In this document: positions 33,983 to 42,606 of the stretch, piece by piece
Position numbering within the stretch: the stretch's first letter is position 1
How the letters are laid out: each line of letters begins with the position of its first letter
Source of the DNA: an uncultured Bacteroidota bacterium
GTDB taxonomy: Bacteria > Bacteroidota > Bacteroidia > AKYH767-A > OLB10
Direction: 5' to 3'
DNA length: 44,747 nucleotides
Assembly (NCBI GenBank): GCA_903847585.1
Contig: CAINEC010000189.1
Span: forward strand, 1-44,747
Program-made: the position numbers and the translations under genes
Notes under the pieces: model-generated
Databases searched by the model: none
Seen by the model: the letters and a program-made list of their open reading frames with translations, nothing else
Told to the model about the DNA's origin: nothing

Positions 33983-34996
33983 GTGATAAAGAAATTGAAT
34001 ACAACACTTTGTGAGCAGACAGGAATTGACTTCCCAATCATCATGGCTCCCATGTTTTTAGTCTCGAATGAGGCCATGATAAAAGCAGCTATTCACAATG
34101 GAATAATGGGTGTTTTTCCGAGTTTGAACTATCGTAAAGAAGGTGAGTTAAAAGCACTACTTACCAAATTAAAAAATTACAAATCTGAGACAAACGGCTT
34201 AGGCAATTATGGCGTAAATTTAATCGTACAGCAAACAAACATACTATACAAAAAACATCTTACTATTTGCTTGGAAGAGGAAGTCCCTTTTTTCATTACG
34301 AGCTTAGGAAATCCGAAGGAGGTGATTGAAGGAGCACATCGTTATGGAGGAAAAGTGTATTGTGATGTTACCAATATGGAGCATGCACGTAAATGCGCAT
34401 CGTTAGGAGCAGATGGATTTATTGCAGTTTGTTCGGGCGCAGGAGGACATGCAGGTCCACATCCTGCTACGGTTTTAATTCCTGTTTTGCGAAAAGAATT
34501 TCCGAATATTCCGGTCGTGATGGCGGGAGGAATTGCTGATGGTCAAGGTATAGTAGCTGCATTAAGCTTAGGTGCTGCGGGTGTTAGTATTGGAACTCAT
34601 TTTATCACTTGTGATGAAGCTACGGTGAGTAATGAATACAAACAAGCAATTATCGATGCTGATATAGACGATATCGTTATGACGGAGCGTTTATCAGGCA
34701 CACCTTGTTCAGTCATTAATACAGACTATGTAAAGCGCATTGGATTAAAACAAAATTTCATTGAACGTTGGATGAATAAAAATCCGACGACGAAGAAATG
34801 GTTCAAGATGATTACGCAACTTAGAGGAATGAAAAAGTTAGAGAAAGCAATACAACCGGGTAATTACAATTCCATTTGGAGTGCGGGACAAAGCAGTGCA
34901 TTAATTGACAAAACTGCATCCTGCGAAGAAATCATCAATGAATTAAAAAAGGAAACAAACGACGCTTATCAAAAACTACATACCTTGTTTGAATAA
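33983..34996 (+). CDS. Nitronate monooxygenase-like FMN enzyme (NPD/2-nitropropane dioxygenase family)
   Basis: 337 residues from a GTG start; an in-frame stop lies just upstream and no ATG precedes the conserved FPIIMAPMFLVSNEAM strand. TIM-barrel FMN motifs: APMFLVSN, YCDVTNMEHARKCASLGADG, GAGGHAGPHPATVLIPVL, VVMAGGIADGQGIVAALSLGA and GVSIGTHFITCDEA. The AGGHAG loop and the GTHF phosphate site fit class II nitronate monooxygenases. Likely role: FMN-dependent oxidation of nitronates such as propionate-3-nitronate to protect the cell; other FMN reductase activities in the family remain possible. Confidence 0.85.
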   Translation: MIKKLNTTLCEQTGIDFPIIMAPMFLVSNEAMIKAAIHNGIMGVFPSLNYRKEGELKALLTKLKNYKSETNGLGNYGVNLIVQQTNILYKKHLTICLEEEVPFFITSLGNPKEVIEGAHRYGGKVYCDVTNMEHARKCASLGADGFIAVCSGAGGHAGPHPATVLIPVLRKEFPNIPVVMAGGIADGQGIVAALSLGAAGVSIGTHFITCDEATVSNEYKQAIIDADIDDIVMTERLSGTPCSVINTDYVKRIGLKQNFIERWMNKNPTTKKWFKMITQLRGMKKLEKAIQPGNYNSIWSAGQSSALIDKTASCEEIINELKKETNDAYQKLHTLFE

Positions 34997-35023
34997 AATG
35001 CGTTAATACTAAAACTGAATTAT

Positions 35024-35031
35024 TAAATTTG
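35024..35031 (+). promoter_or_regulatory. Promoter -7 box (TAAATTTG)
   Basis: Exact TANNTTTG match 16 bases before the ATG at 35048; the first promoter candidate for the three-gene secreted cluster. Confidence 0.5.
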
Positions 35032-35047
35032 TAACAAATAAAATCCA

Positions 35048-35479
35048 ATGAAAAAGTTATTATTTCTATTCGCACTCATCATCCTGTCTTTTCAAGGAAT
35101 AAGTCAGAGTACTAGTCCAACAACTGAAGAAGAATTCAACATGGCCACTACTGGATACAAAATGTATTTACAGATGGGTTTACCAATGAAGCCTGGCTAT
35201 CGAATTGTCGACTTGAAAGAATATGAATACGGAGAGCGCAAAATGGTTTTAAAGGGATTATATCGTCCGACAGAATTAAAACCATGTGCAATGATTATTG
35301 CTTATTCGAGATTAAGAGGAGCACCAGAGTACTATTGTATTCCTTCGCCAGATGCTGATGAATTACTTTGGGATCGTTTCAGAGTAAGTTTAACAGGCGA
35401 AATAGATAATAAACAAGAGCAATTACAATTTTTATCGTTTGCCTTAGGGAAAGCACTTTCTTTCTACGCTGCTAAATGA
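35048..35479 (+). CDS. Small exported protein of unknown function
   Basis: 143 residues. Signal peptide about 1-19 (MKKLLFLFALIILSFQGISQ). The mature part includes MATTGYKMYLQMGLPMKPGY, a VLKGLYRP strand and YYCIPSPDADELLWDRFR, with two Cys (C80 region and C99 region) that could form a disulfide. No family recognised. Its TGA overlaps the next ATG as ATGA, so it is co-translated with the DUF6973 protein. Confidence 0.75.
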   Translation: MKKLLFLFALIILSFQGISQSTSPTTEEEFNMATTGYKMYLQMGLPMKPGYRIVDLKEYEYGERKMVLKGLYRPTELKPCAMIIAYSRLRGAPEYYCIPSPDADELLWDRFRVSLTGEIDNKQEQLQFLSFALGKALSFYAAK

Positions 35480-36120
35480 GAATTGTAATCCTACTACTAT
35501 TTGTTACTGTATTTTGTTTACGTGTAGCCGCACAAAGTAATAATGTGCACTATGGTGATTTGTCGGGTAAAGAAAAACGTTGGGCAATGTTTCATCCACG
35601 AGCTGCAAAAAAAGTAAAAAAGATTATTCCAGAAGTAAGAACAGATGTTCGTCAGAAGATTGCTGACAATAAAATTGATAGTTTAATTCACGGAGGACAA
35701 GCCGATGCTTATCGTCATGCTTTATGGATGGCTTTAACTGCAAAACATATTGGTGATAAGAAAGCGAGAAGAGTTGGACAAATGCATGAAGAAAGCAATA
35801 AAGAACATTTTTACAAGAGCGAAAAAGAAGACAATGCGCTTCAAGATTCGATATCTTGTCAAATGGATTTATTAAATAATGATTTAGGTATTGCCTATGG
35901 CATAGGATACAAAGACAAATCAGACGATGAATTAAAAGAGTTAGTTTTAAATGGAATTTTAGCAGGAGAGTTTTTTATGCTCTTCAGAAATAGTAAAAAT
36001 GAATTTTTAGATTGTGAAGGGAATGTGGTTGACAATAAAAACAGATTAGAAGAAAAAAAATGGTATCTACCCTATTGCTTAGTTCCTACGAATAACACAT
36101 CAGAAGTACCAACACATTAA
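35476..36120 (+). CDS. Exported DUF6973-type protein
   Basis: 214 residues. Signal peptide about 1-20 (MRIVILLLFVTVFCLRVAAQ). The core HGGQADAYRHALWMALTAKH and the downstream GQMHEESNKEHFYKS are the conserved His-rich stretch I associate with DUF6973. RHALW and HEE could form a metal or catalytic site. Function unknown. It overlaps the preceding gene by four bases and is followed 10 bases later by a periplasmic thioredoxin, so all three probably act in the envelope together. Confidence 0.75.
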   Translation: MRIVILLLFVTVFCLRVAAQSNNVHYGDLSGKEKRWAMFHPRAAKKVKKIIPEVRTDVRQKIADNKIDSLIHGGQADAYRHALWMALTAKHIGDKKARRVGQMHEESNKEHFYKSEKEDNALQDSISCQMDLLNNDLGIAYGIGYKDKSDDELKELVLNGILAGEFFMLFRNSKNEFLDCEGNVVDNKNRLEEKKWYLPYCLVPTNNTSEVPTH

Positions 36121-36130
36121 TTAGAAAAAA

Positions 36131-37315
36131 ATGAAGAATAGTATCGCGTTTTTATTTTTGATCTTACTATTTAATAATGCGTTTGCGCAAGATAAAGGAT
36201 TGAAGTTTCAGGATATTACTTACGAGCAAGCATTACAAAAAAGTGCTGCTGAAAAGAAGCCTGTGTTCTTATTTGGTTTTGCTACGTGGTGTCACTTTTG
36301 CGAATACATGAAAGATAGCGTTTTACCAACTGAAGCAGTAGGTGATTTTTATAATCAGAATTTCATTTGCATTAAAATGGATTTAGAGAAAGAAGGAAAA
36401 AATCTAAATCAAAAAACTATTCGTGCGAAGAGCTTTCCTGTATTATTATTCATGAACGGACAAGGTGAAATGCTTCATCGAATAACAGGAAAAAAAGATG
36501 CGCAGGACTTTTTGCAAATTGGAAGTGATGCGTTGGATAGCACTAAACAACTTCGAACATTTGTTTACAAATACCGAGATGGAAAATTATCTCCACAGCA
36601 AACCTACGAGTACTTTAAAATGGTCGATCGAGCTGGAATGGATAATCAATCGCTGATCAACAACTATCTAACTTTAATTTCCGAAGACAAACTGACGGCG
36701 ACGTATAGCTGGAAGATCATGTATGAATTATTCAAGGATATTGAGCAACCGTGTATGAAGCTTGTATTAGACCACAGAGCGAATTATTCTGCTAAATATA
36801 CCAGCGATTCTATCGATAATAAAATCATGGGACTTTACATCAATGCATTGATGAATAAAGTTCAGCTATTAGATAGTAATGGTTATGTTTCCATTCAAGA
36901 AAAATTAAGAGCGAGCAAACTCGATTTGGCAGAGAAAATTATTGCCTTTGCTGATTTAAATAAAATGAAAATGAAAGGCGAATGGGAAGCTTACTTTAGA
37001 AACGCTGTTCTGTTTGTAGATCAATATGCAAAGAATGATTATCGCCGATTAAATGATATTGCTTACAATGTTTTTGAGAAAGCCTATGATAAAGATTTAC
37101 TTCGCAAGGCAGAAGGATGGTCGAAGACAGCGGTAACATTGATGGACACTTATAAAAACAATTACACACTTGCTTGCTTGTATTATCGAAATGAAAAATA
37201 CGACGAAGCAAGAACTGTTTTATACCATGCCATAGACCTTGCAACAAAACAAGGAATGGAACCGAAACAAGCGCTGCAATTGATTAGTCGTTTACCAGGA
37301 CCAACAAAGAAATAG
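36131..37315 (+). CDS. Exported thioredoxin-like protein with helical C-terminal domain
   Basis: 394 residues. Signal peptide 1-20 (ends NAFAQ). Thioredoxin_7/DUF255-like fold at about 28-135 with the redox pair C54 and C57 (FATWCHFCEYMKDS) and cis-proline KSFPVLLFMNG. Residues about 140-394 are helical and TPR-like (NYTLACLYYRNEKYDEARTV), which could bind partner proteins. Likely a periplasmic disulfide reductase or isomerase; partner unknown. Third gene of the secreted cluster, and its stop lies one base from that of the convergent dehydrogenase. Confidence 0.82.
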   Translation: MKNSIAFLFLILLFNNAFAQDKGLKFQDITYEQALQKSAAEKKPVFLFGFATWCHFCEYMKDSVLPTEAVGDFYNQNFICIKMDLEKEGKNLNQKTIRAKSFPVLLFMNGQGEMLHRITGKKDAQDFLQIGSDALDSTKQLRTFVYKYRDGKLSPQQTYEYFKMVDRAGMDNQSLINNYLTLISEDKLTATYSWKIMYELFKDIEQPCMKLVLDHRANYSAKYTSDSIDNKIMGLYINALMNKVQLLDSNGYVSIQEKLRASKLDLAEKIIAFADLNKMKMKGEWEAYFRNAVLFVDQYAKNDYRRLNDIAYNVFEKAYDKDLLRKAEGWSKTAVTLMDTYKNNYTLACLYYRNEKYDEARTVLYHAIDLATKQGMEPKQALQLISRLPGPTKK

Positions 37316-37316
37316 T

Positions 37317-38075
37317 TTATATGTTTTTGTGCCAGTAAGGAGGAGCCGCCTGCGCTGTAGGCGTAACTACAATTTCATTTAACACAACATGAGCAGGACG
37401 ACTAGCTGCGAAGTACGCGATGTCGGCAATATCATCAGCTATTAAAGGTTCGTAACCTGCGTACACACTTTTTGCTTTTTCGGCATCACCATGATAACGA
37501 ACCAATGAAAATTCTGTTTCTGCTGCACCAGGATGAATTGCTGTCACACGAATTCCGTGAGGCAACATATCAATGCGCATCGCCTGACTCAATGCATCCA
37601 CTGCGAACTTTGTTGCGCAATACACATTTCCTTTCGGATAAACTTCCTTACCTGCTATTGATCCGATGTTAATGATATGTCCTTTGTTGTTTTTAATCAT
37701 CCAAGGAGAAACAGTACGGGTTACGTAAAGCAAACCTTTTAGATTTGTATCAATCATTGTTTCCCAATCATCAATATCTCCATCTTGAATAGTTGAAAGC
37801 CCTGCAGCTAGTCCTGCGTTATTGACAAGCACCGTAACATCTTTCCATTCATGTGGGATTGCATTAAGCTCGTTGATGGTTTCTTCACGATTACGCACAT
37901 CGAAACAAAGCGTAAGCACATCGACTTCAAAATTTTCCTTGATATAATCTTCGAGTTCATTCAAGCGCTCCTCTCTCCTACCTGTAATTATTACATTGTA
38001 TCCATGCTCTGCAAAACGTATTGCAGTTGCTTTTCCAAAACCTGAAGTTGCTCCAGTAATTAATGCGATTGACAT
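37317..38075 (-). CDS. Short-chain dehydrogenase/reductase (YdfG-like)
   Basis: 252 residues, classical SDR. Cofactor motif TGATSGFG (7-14), with R33-R34 in TGRREERLNE favouring NADP; NNAG (85-88); catalytic S139, Y152 and K156 (INIGSIAGKEV, VYCATKFAVDAL). It resembles YdfG-type serine/3-hydroxy acid dehydrogenases, but the substrate is not fixed. Last gene of the minus-strand operon: it starts 11 bases after the APC permease stop. Confidence 0.9.
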   Translation of the reverse strand: MSIALITGATSGFGKATAIRFAEHGYNVIITGRREERLNELEDYIKENFEVDVLTLCFDVRNREETINELNAIPHEWKDVTVLVNNAGLAAGLSTIQDGDIDDWETMIDTNLKGLLYVTRTVSPWMIKNNKGHIINIGSIAGKEVYPKGNVYCATKFAVDALSQAMRIDMLPHGIRVTAIHPGAAETEFSLVRYHGDAEKAKSVYAGYEPLIADDIADIAYFAASRPAHVVLNEIVVTPTAQAAPPYWHKNI

Positions 38076-38086
38076 ATTCTTAAAAA

Positions 38087-39793
38087 TTATTTTGTAAAAG
38101 TAGTTTCATTTAATTTGCTGTGACGATAGCTATAAGAAAAATAAATGACCAATCCGATAACTAACCAAATTGTAAAGCCGATCCAGTTTTTGATATGTAT
38201 TTGTGCCATCAAATAAAGACAAGTCAACATTCCTAAAACAGGTATCAATGAAAGATTTTTTAGGATTGATGCGATAGCCATTACTAAAAATACCAGAAAG
38301 AAAATAAACATTGGAATTGCGTCTGTATTTACTAATGGGTTAACATTTTCATTAAACCAACCTGCTTGATATTTGAAAAGATAAGCAGTAAGAACAATAA
38401 ATAATGTAGGAACAATTAATTTTCCGTTGATATATGGCACTTTAAATTTACGAGGCAAATCTTTGTTATTTTGAAGCATCAGAACACCACCACAAACTAG
38501 AATAAATGCGAAGAGCGTTCCGATAGAACATAAATCAACTACCGTATTCAAATCGATAAATAAAATAGGAACACCAACTAATACACCCGTAATAATTGTA
38601 GAAAATCCTGGAGTACCAAATTTAGGATGAATAGATGCAAAACGTTTTGGTAATAAACCATCGCGACTCATGCTCATCCATATACGCGGCTGACCCATTT
38701 GAAATACAAGAAGCACGCTTGCCATTGCTACAACTGCACTGATTGCAATGATTCCGCTAATCCAATTTAATCCTGCTTCACTGAAAGCAAATGCGAGCGG
38801 ATCATCAACAGCTAAATTTTTATAGTTTACCATTCCTGTTAATACCAATGCAATGAGGACGTACAACACCGTACAGATTATAATCGAATACATCATTCCT
38901 CGAGGAAGATCTCGTTGCGGATCATGGCATTCTTCTGCAGTTGTTGAAATTGCATCAAATCCAATGTAGGCAAAGAAAACAGCAGAAACACCAGCTAAAA
39001 TTCCCGCTACACCCTCGGGCATAAACGGCGACCAATTAGCAGTATTGACATAAAAAAATCCGCAGCCAATTACCAGAGCAACAACCGCCAACTTAATTAC
39101 GACCATTATATTTGATGCGTTACGCGTTTCTTTAATACCACGATAAACCAGCCAGGTGATTAGAACATTGATTACTAAAGCAGGAATATCTAAAATAAAC
39201 TTAATGCCTGCTATAACAGGTGCGCCTATCCATGCAAGATATCCTTCGCTTTGAAATAACGATGCATCAGCAGGATTTGCAATAGCTGCTTCATAAGCGC
39301 GTTGAGCAGAGAAATAATCGATACCCGACCATTCAGGAAGATGAATGCCATTTTGCAATCCTAGAAATGGAAGATGAATATGATCGAGTAATGAAGCAAA
39401 ATAACCAGACCATGAAATTGCTACCACAATATTCCCAATAGCATATTCCATAATGAGAGCCCATCCAATTATCCAGGCAAACAATTCTCCGAAGGCCACA
39501 TAAGAATACGTATAAGCAGATCCACTCACGGGAACCATACTAGCAAACTCGGCATAGCAGAAAGCTGCAAAGCCACAAGCTATTGCAGTAAACACAAATA
39601 GGAAAATCACTCCTGGTCCACCAGCTGCCGAAGCTTGTCCGATAGTACTAAAAATTCCAGCACCGATGATAGCAGCTATTCCGAAAGCTGTTAAATCACG
39701 AACACGCAAATGCTTCTTAAGTGAAGATCCATTTTCATTCGCTTCAACAGTTTTTAAAATCTGATGAATATTTTTCTTTCTGAATAAACTCAT
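38087..39793 (-). CDS. APC-family amino acid permease (cationic amino acid transporter type)
   Basis: 568 residues. LTAFGIAAIIGAGIFSTIGQ is the APC substrate-binding GAGIF loop in helix 1, and AYTYSYVAFGELFAWIIGWAL is the family's helix 3 region. VFFAYIGFDAISTTAEECHDPQRDLP in helix 6 is the usual cationic amino acid transporter/YfnA signature. About 13-14 membrane segments; cytoplasmic N-terminus. It should import amino acids by proton symport or exchange; specificity unknown. Its ATG overlaps the TGA of the upstream membrane gene. Confidence 0.92.
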   Translation of the reverse strand: MSLFRKKNIHQILKTVEANENGSSLKKHLRVRDLTAFGIAAIIGAGIFSTIGQASAAGGPGVIFLFVFTAIACGFAAFCYAEFASMVPVSGSAYTYSYVAFGELFAWIIGWALIMEYAIGNIVVAISWSGYFASLLDHIHLPFLGLQNGIHLPEWSGIDYFSAQRAYEAAIANPADASLFQSEGYLAWIGAPVIAGIKFILDIPALVINVLITWLVYRGIKETRNASNIMVVIKLAVVALVIGCGFFYVNTANWSPFMPEGVAGILAGVSAVFFAYIGFDAISTTAEECHDPQRDLPRGMMYSIIICTVLYVLIALVLTGMVNYKNLAVDDPLAFAFSEAGLNWISGIIAISAVVAMASVLLVFQMGQPRIWMSMSRDGLLPKRFASIHPKFGTPGFSTIITGVLVGVPILFIDLNTVVDLCSIGTLFAFILVCGGVLMLQNNKDLPRKFKVPYINGKLIVPTLFIVLTAYLFKYQAGWFNENVNPLVNTDAIPMFIFFLVFLVMAIASILKNLSLIPVLGMLTCLYLMAQIHIKNWIGFTIWLVIGLVIYFSYSYRHSKLNETTFTK

Positions 39794-41103
39794 AAATCAT
39801 TTTTTTCTTTTGGTTGAGATGAATATTTCTGATTAAGCAACTTAATTAACGTTGAACCAGAAGAAAGTATTAAAATGAGCATTGCAATCATTCGGTAGCG
39901 AACAATATTTCCTAAAACAGGATTTGTGAAACCTACTAATGCAAGCAACATAACTGCAATGAATAATGATAAAACACAAAACGATGAAGTAAAATAACTT
40001 TTGCCTTTATCTAAAACAATGTTCAATATAAAAAAGAAAATGATAATCCACGATTCAACTGAAAAAGGAAAGAACCACCATTCTTTTAATTCCGATAAAG
40101 TGGGATGAAAAAATGCATACCATGAAGCTTCCGGAAAATGTTTTAAGAAACTACTCACATTAGGTGCAAAAGAAATTGGTTGCACTAAGCTGCCTGCATT
40201 CATAAAAACAGCAAAACGATAAGTATTTAATTGCTTACCAAACATCAATGCTGGCAAATCGAACGAAGGATAATAGCTTCCTAAGAATAAAACAATCGAG
40301 GCTGTTATTGCATAAAACAAAACAATGAATATAATTTGCTTAAGCGGTTTCTTAAATCGGAAAAGATAAATACCTAAAATACCTGGGAGCATTATTAGGA
40401 GTAAGTAAATTTTTACAAAGCAAAATAATGCGACAATAGAAACGAAGTAAATGATATACCTCACTCGCATTTGCTCCGTAGACAAATAGGTAATATACAT
40501 CAGCAAGGCAAATACGAATAAGATTAATGGTTCTTTCATTAATCCTGAGCTCCAAATAAAATGAGACGGAATTGTAAATACTAATAAAGCAATTATCCAA
40601 CTCCATTTATTATTTGGAACAAGTTCATCAAGAAAAATACGATAAAGCAATATCAATCCGAAGTAAGCCAGAAATGCCATAAACACTACATGCACTTCAT
40701 AATATCCGAAAGAAAGAAAACGAAACAACGTATTTAACTTAACTAATGTTTTTGCGTCGTTGTAATACTCATCGAAACCACTATCCACCCACATATGCAA
40801 TGAAGCAACATTGCGTGCCGTATCAGGGCTTTCTAAATGATAACCGAGCATGATTTTAAAAAACTGCTTTGGCTCGTTGAATAATACAGAGAATAAATGT
40901 CCTGAATCACTAAAGTAACCGTAAGTATCACCTGCTCCGTAATACTTCAAATAAAAAATCCCTAGTCCAACTCCTACAATACACTTTGCCAAAAAATAAA
41001 CTGCTGGAATTTCCCAATGCATATTTTTTGGCTTTAGGAAATCGAAACGATAAATGCAATAAGCAATTATCAACGCATAAAATAAGGCGAGCAATATTCC
41101 CAT
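39790..41103 (-). CDS. Polytopic membrane protein of unknown function, paralog A
   Basis: 437 residues with roughly ten hydrophobic helices. The signature TIPSHFIWSSGLMKEPLILF (about 185) is shared with the neighbour at 41103-42413 (MPSTLIWTSGLIKEAFLMF), as are a YYGAGDTYGYFSD loop near the N-terminus and a helix-bounded LVGFTNPVLGNIVRYRM end. The two are about the same length and clearly related, so they arose by tandem duplication. Acidic early loops and many helices suggest a GT-C glycosyltransferase or Wzy/EpsG-like envelope enzyme; this is inference and no catalytic residue is assigned. Overlaps both neighbours. Confidence 0.7.
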   Translation of the reverse strand: MGILLALFYALIIAYCIYRFDFLKPKNMHWEIPAVYFLAKCIVGVGLGIFYLKYYGAGDTYGYFSDSGHLFSVLFNEPKQFFKIMLGYHLESPDTARNVASLHMWVDSGFDEYYNDAKTLVKLNTLFRFLSFGYYEVHVVFMAFLAYFGLILLYRIFLDELVPNNKWSWIIALLVFTIPSHFIWSSGLMKEPLILFVFALLMYITYLSTEQMRVRYIIYFVSIVALFCFVKIYLLLIMLPGILGIYLFRFKKPLKQIIFIVLFYAITASIVLFLGSYYPSFDLPALMFGKQLNTYRFAVFMNAGSLVQPISFAPNVSSFLKHFPEASWYAFFHPTLSELKEWWFFPFSVESWIIIFFFILNIVLDKGKSYFTSSFCVLSLFIAVMLLALVGFTNPVLGNIVRYRMIAMLILILSSGSTLIKLLNQKYSSQPKEKNDL

Positions 41104-42413
41104 TAGTTCTTTCTTATTAAGTTATTGAAATATTTACCAAAACTTAATTCTGGTAAATAATTAATCATGACAAATAGAAAAAACGGTAATGCAGGAACTT
41201 TATATCGAACAATAGCACCTAATATCGGAGTTACTAATCCTGTGAGGATAAAAATCGTCATACAGAAAAAGAAAGCTAAAAGAATCCAATAAGTGCCAAT
41301 TTGAAATTTCGATTTGAAAACAAAATACAAACTAAGCAAAAGGGCAATAGTGATAATTAAATTTTCTATTGCTGCTAGAAGCATCAGCGGATTTTTCACT
41401 TCAAGTATCGTTGGTCGAAAAACAACATTCTTGATAGCATTAGGCGAATTTATAATTAACGAAGTATATGAATTTGTTAAAACTGGAATATCTATTAAAC
41501 TATTCGCATGATCACGATTGGCAACATGAAAAAATTCAGCTTGCTTACTAGTTAATAATTGAGGTATTCTCTTACCAAATAAAAATTCAGAAGCAAAAAG
41601 CACAATGCATCCGTAAATAAAATAAACGGCAATCAACTTCAATAATTGTGAGTGTGAATTATGTTTTAAAAGCATCCAACCCGCAACACATGGAATCAAC
41701 AGAAAAATGATATAGGGTTTTATCAAAAACAAACAGAATAAAAATACGAACAACTGAATATAATTGCGGCTAATACGTTCTTTCTTTTCGACTAGGTGGT
41801 ATAATGTATTTAGCAACATCCCGAGTGAAAACATCAAGAAGGCTTCTTTGATTAATCCGCTTGTCCAGATCAAAGTAGATGGCATTAAAAACACTGCGAT
41901 CAATAAAAGATTTTCTTTACCACTTACAAACGAAGTAAAAAAACGATAAATAGCAGTTAATCCACATAAAGAAAGAAAACACATGATAACAGCATGAGGA
42001 TAATACGTTCCCAATGAAAACAATTTTAGTACTGCGCTAAATCGAATCATAGTTCGTGTATCATTAAAAATCATGTCGGTATTATACCAATTACGCATTG
42101 CATCGTAATAGTGCTGCAAATCTGGACTAGCTGAATCGTAACCAGTAAACATCCTTAAAAAATCATAGGGATGTGTGAAGAGTGACTGGTACATAATATT
42201 CGCATCATCAAAATATCGGAAGATATCAGCTGTAGCCCGATCAGTATAGTAACGTGTATAGATCAAGTAAAGAAAAAATCCTGCAACCAACTTAATCAGG
42301 AACATCAATTTGAAGGTCCCGACTTTTAAAACAGGATGCTTAAAAACAGGCAACCTATCTATCAAGAAGATGCAAAATGCAATGACTGCGAACGACAATA
42401 CAAATTCGAGCAT
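41103..42413 (-). CDS. Polytopic membrane protein of unknown function, paralog B
   Basis: 436 residues, about ten membrane segments, first gene of the operon. It shares with paralog A the LIWTSGLIKEAFLMFSLGML block, the early RYYTDRATADIFRYFDDANI loop (compare YYGAGDTYGYFSD) and the LVTPILGAIVRYKVPALPF C-terminal block. The loop DSASPDLQHYYDAMRNWYNT resembles the ESPDTARNVASLHMWVDSG region of A. Its stop overlaps the A start as TAATG. An exact -7 box lies 4 bases before the ATG. A glycan-related function is possible but unproven. Confidence 0.7.
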   Translation of the reverse strand: MLEFVLSFAVIAFCIFLIDRLPVFKHPVLKVGTFKLMFLIKLVAGFFLYLIYTRYYTDRATADIFRYFDDANIMYQSLFTHPYDFLRMFTGYDSASPDLQHYYDAMRNWYNTDMIFNDTRTMIRFSAVLKLFSLGTYYPHAVIMCFLSLCGLTAIYRFFTSFVSGKENLLLIAVFLMPSTLIWTSGLIKEAFLMFSLGMLLNTLYHLVEKKERISRNYIQLFVFLFCLFLIKPYIIFLLIPCVAGWMLLKHNSHSQLLKLIAVYFIYGCIVLFASEFLFGKRIPQLLTSKQAEFFHVANRDHANSLIDIPVLTNSYTSLIINSPNAIKNVVFRPTILEVKNPLMLLAAIENLIITIALLLSLYFVFKSKFQIGTYWILLAFFFCMTIFILTGLVTPILGAIVRYKVPALPFFLFVMINYLPELSFGKYFNNLIRKN

Positions 42414-42417
42414 CCGT

Positions 42418-42425
42418 CAAAAATA
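42418..42425 (-). promoter_or_regulatory. Promoter -7 box (TATTTTTG) of the membrane-protein operon
   Basis: Exact TANNTTTG on the minus strand with 4 bases before the ATG at 42413. Confidence 0.55.
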
Positions 42426-42566
42426 AAAAAAGGAAGCAGGTTATAAGAATTATCTATGAATTTTATTGGATATTTACGAATATAGTTGTGAACAATCTGA
42501 TATTATTTTTTTGATAAATCATACTCAAAACGATTCAATAATCTTCAAAAAGAAAGATGACTTTGC

Positions 42567-42574
42567 TACTTTTG
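42567..42574 (+). promoter_or_regulatory. Promoter -7 box (TACTTTTG) of purL
   Basis: Exact TANNTTTG match 32 bases before the purL ATG at 42607. No clear -33 TTTG at the standard distance. Confidence 0.5.
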
Positions 42575-42606
42575 CGACATAATTATTCAACTTAAAAAAT
42601 TAGCAT

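Noticed and set aside
33924-34037. 38 extra N-terminal codons on the acyl-CoA synthetase
   Set aside because: They are not family-like, and a promoter box lies inside them at 33947-33954.
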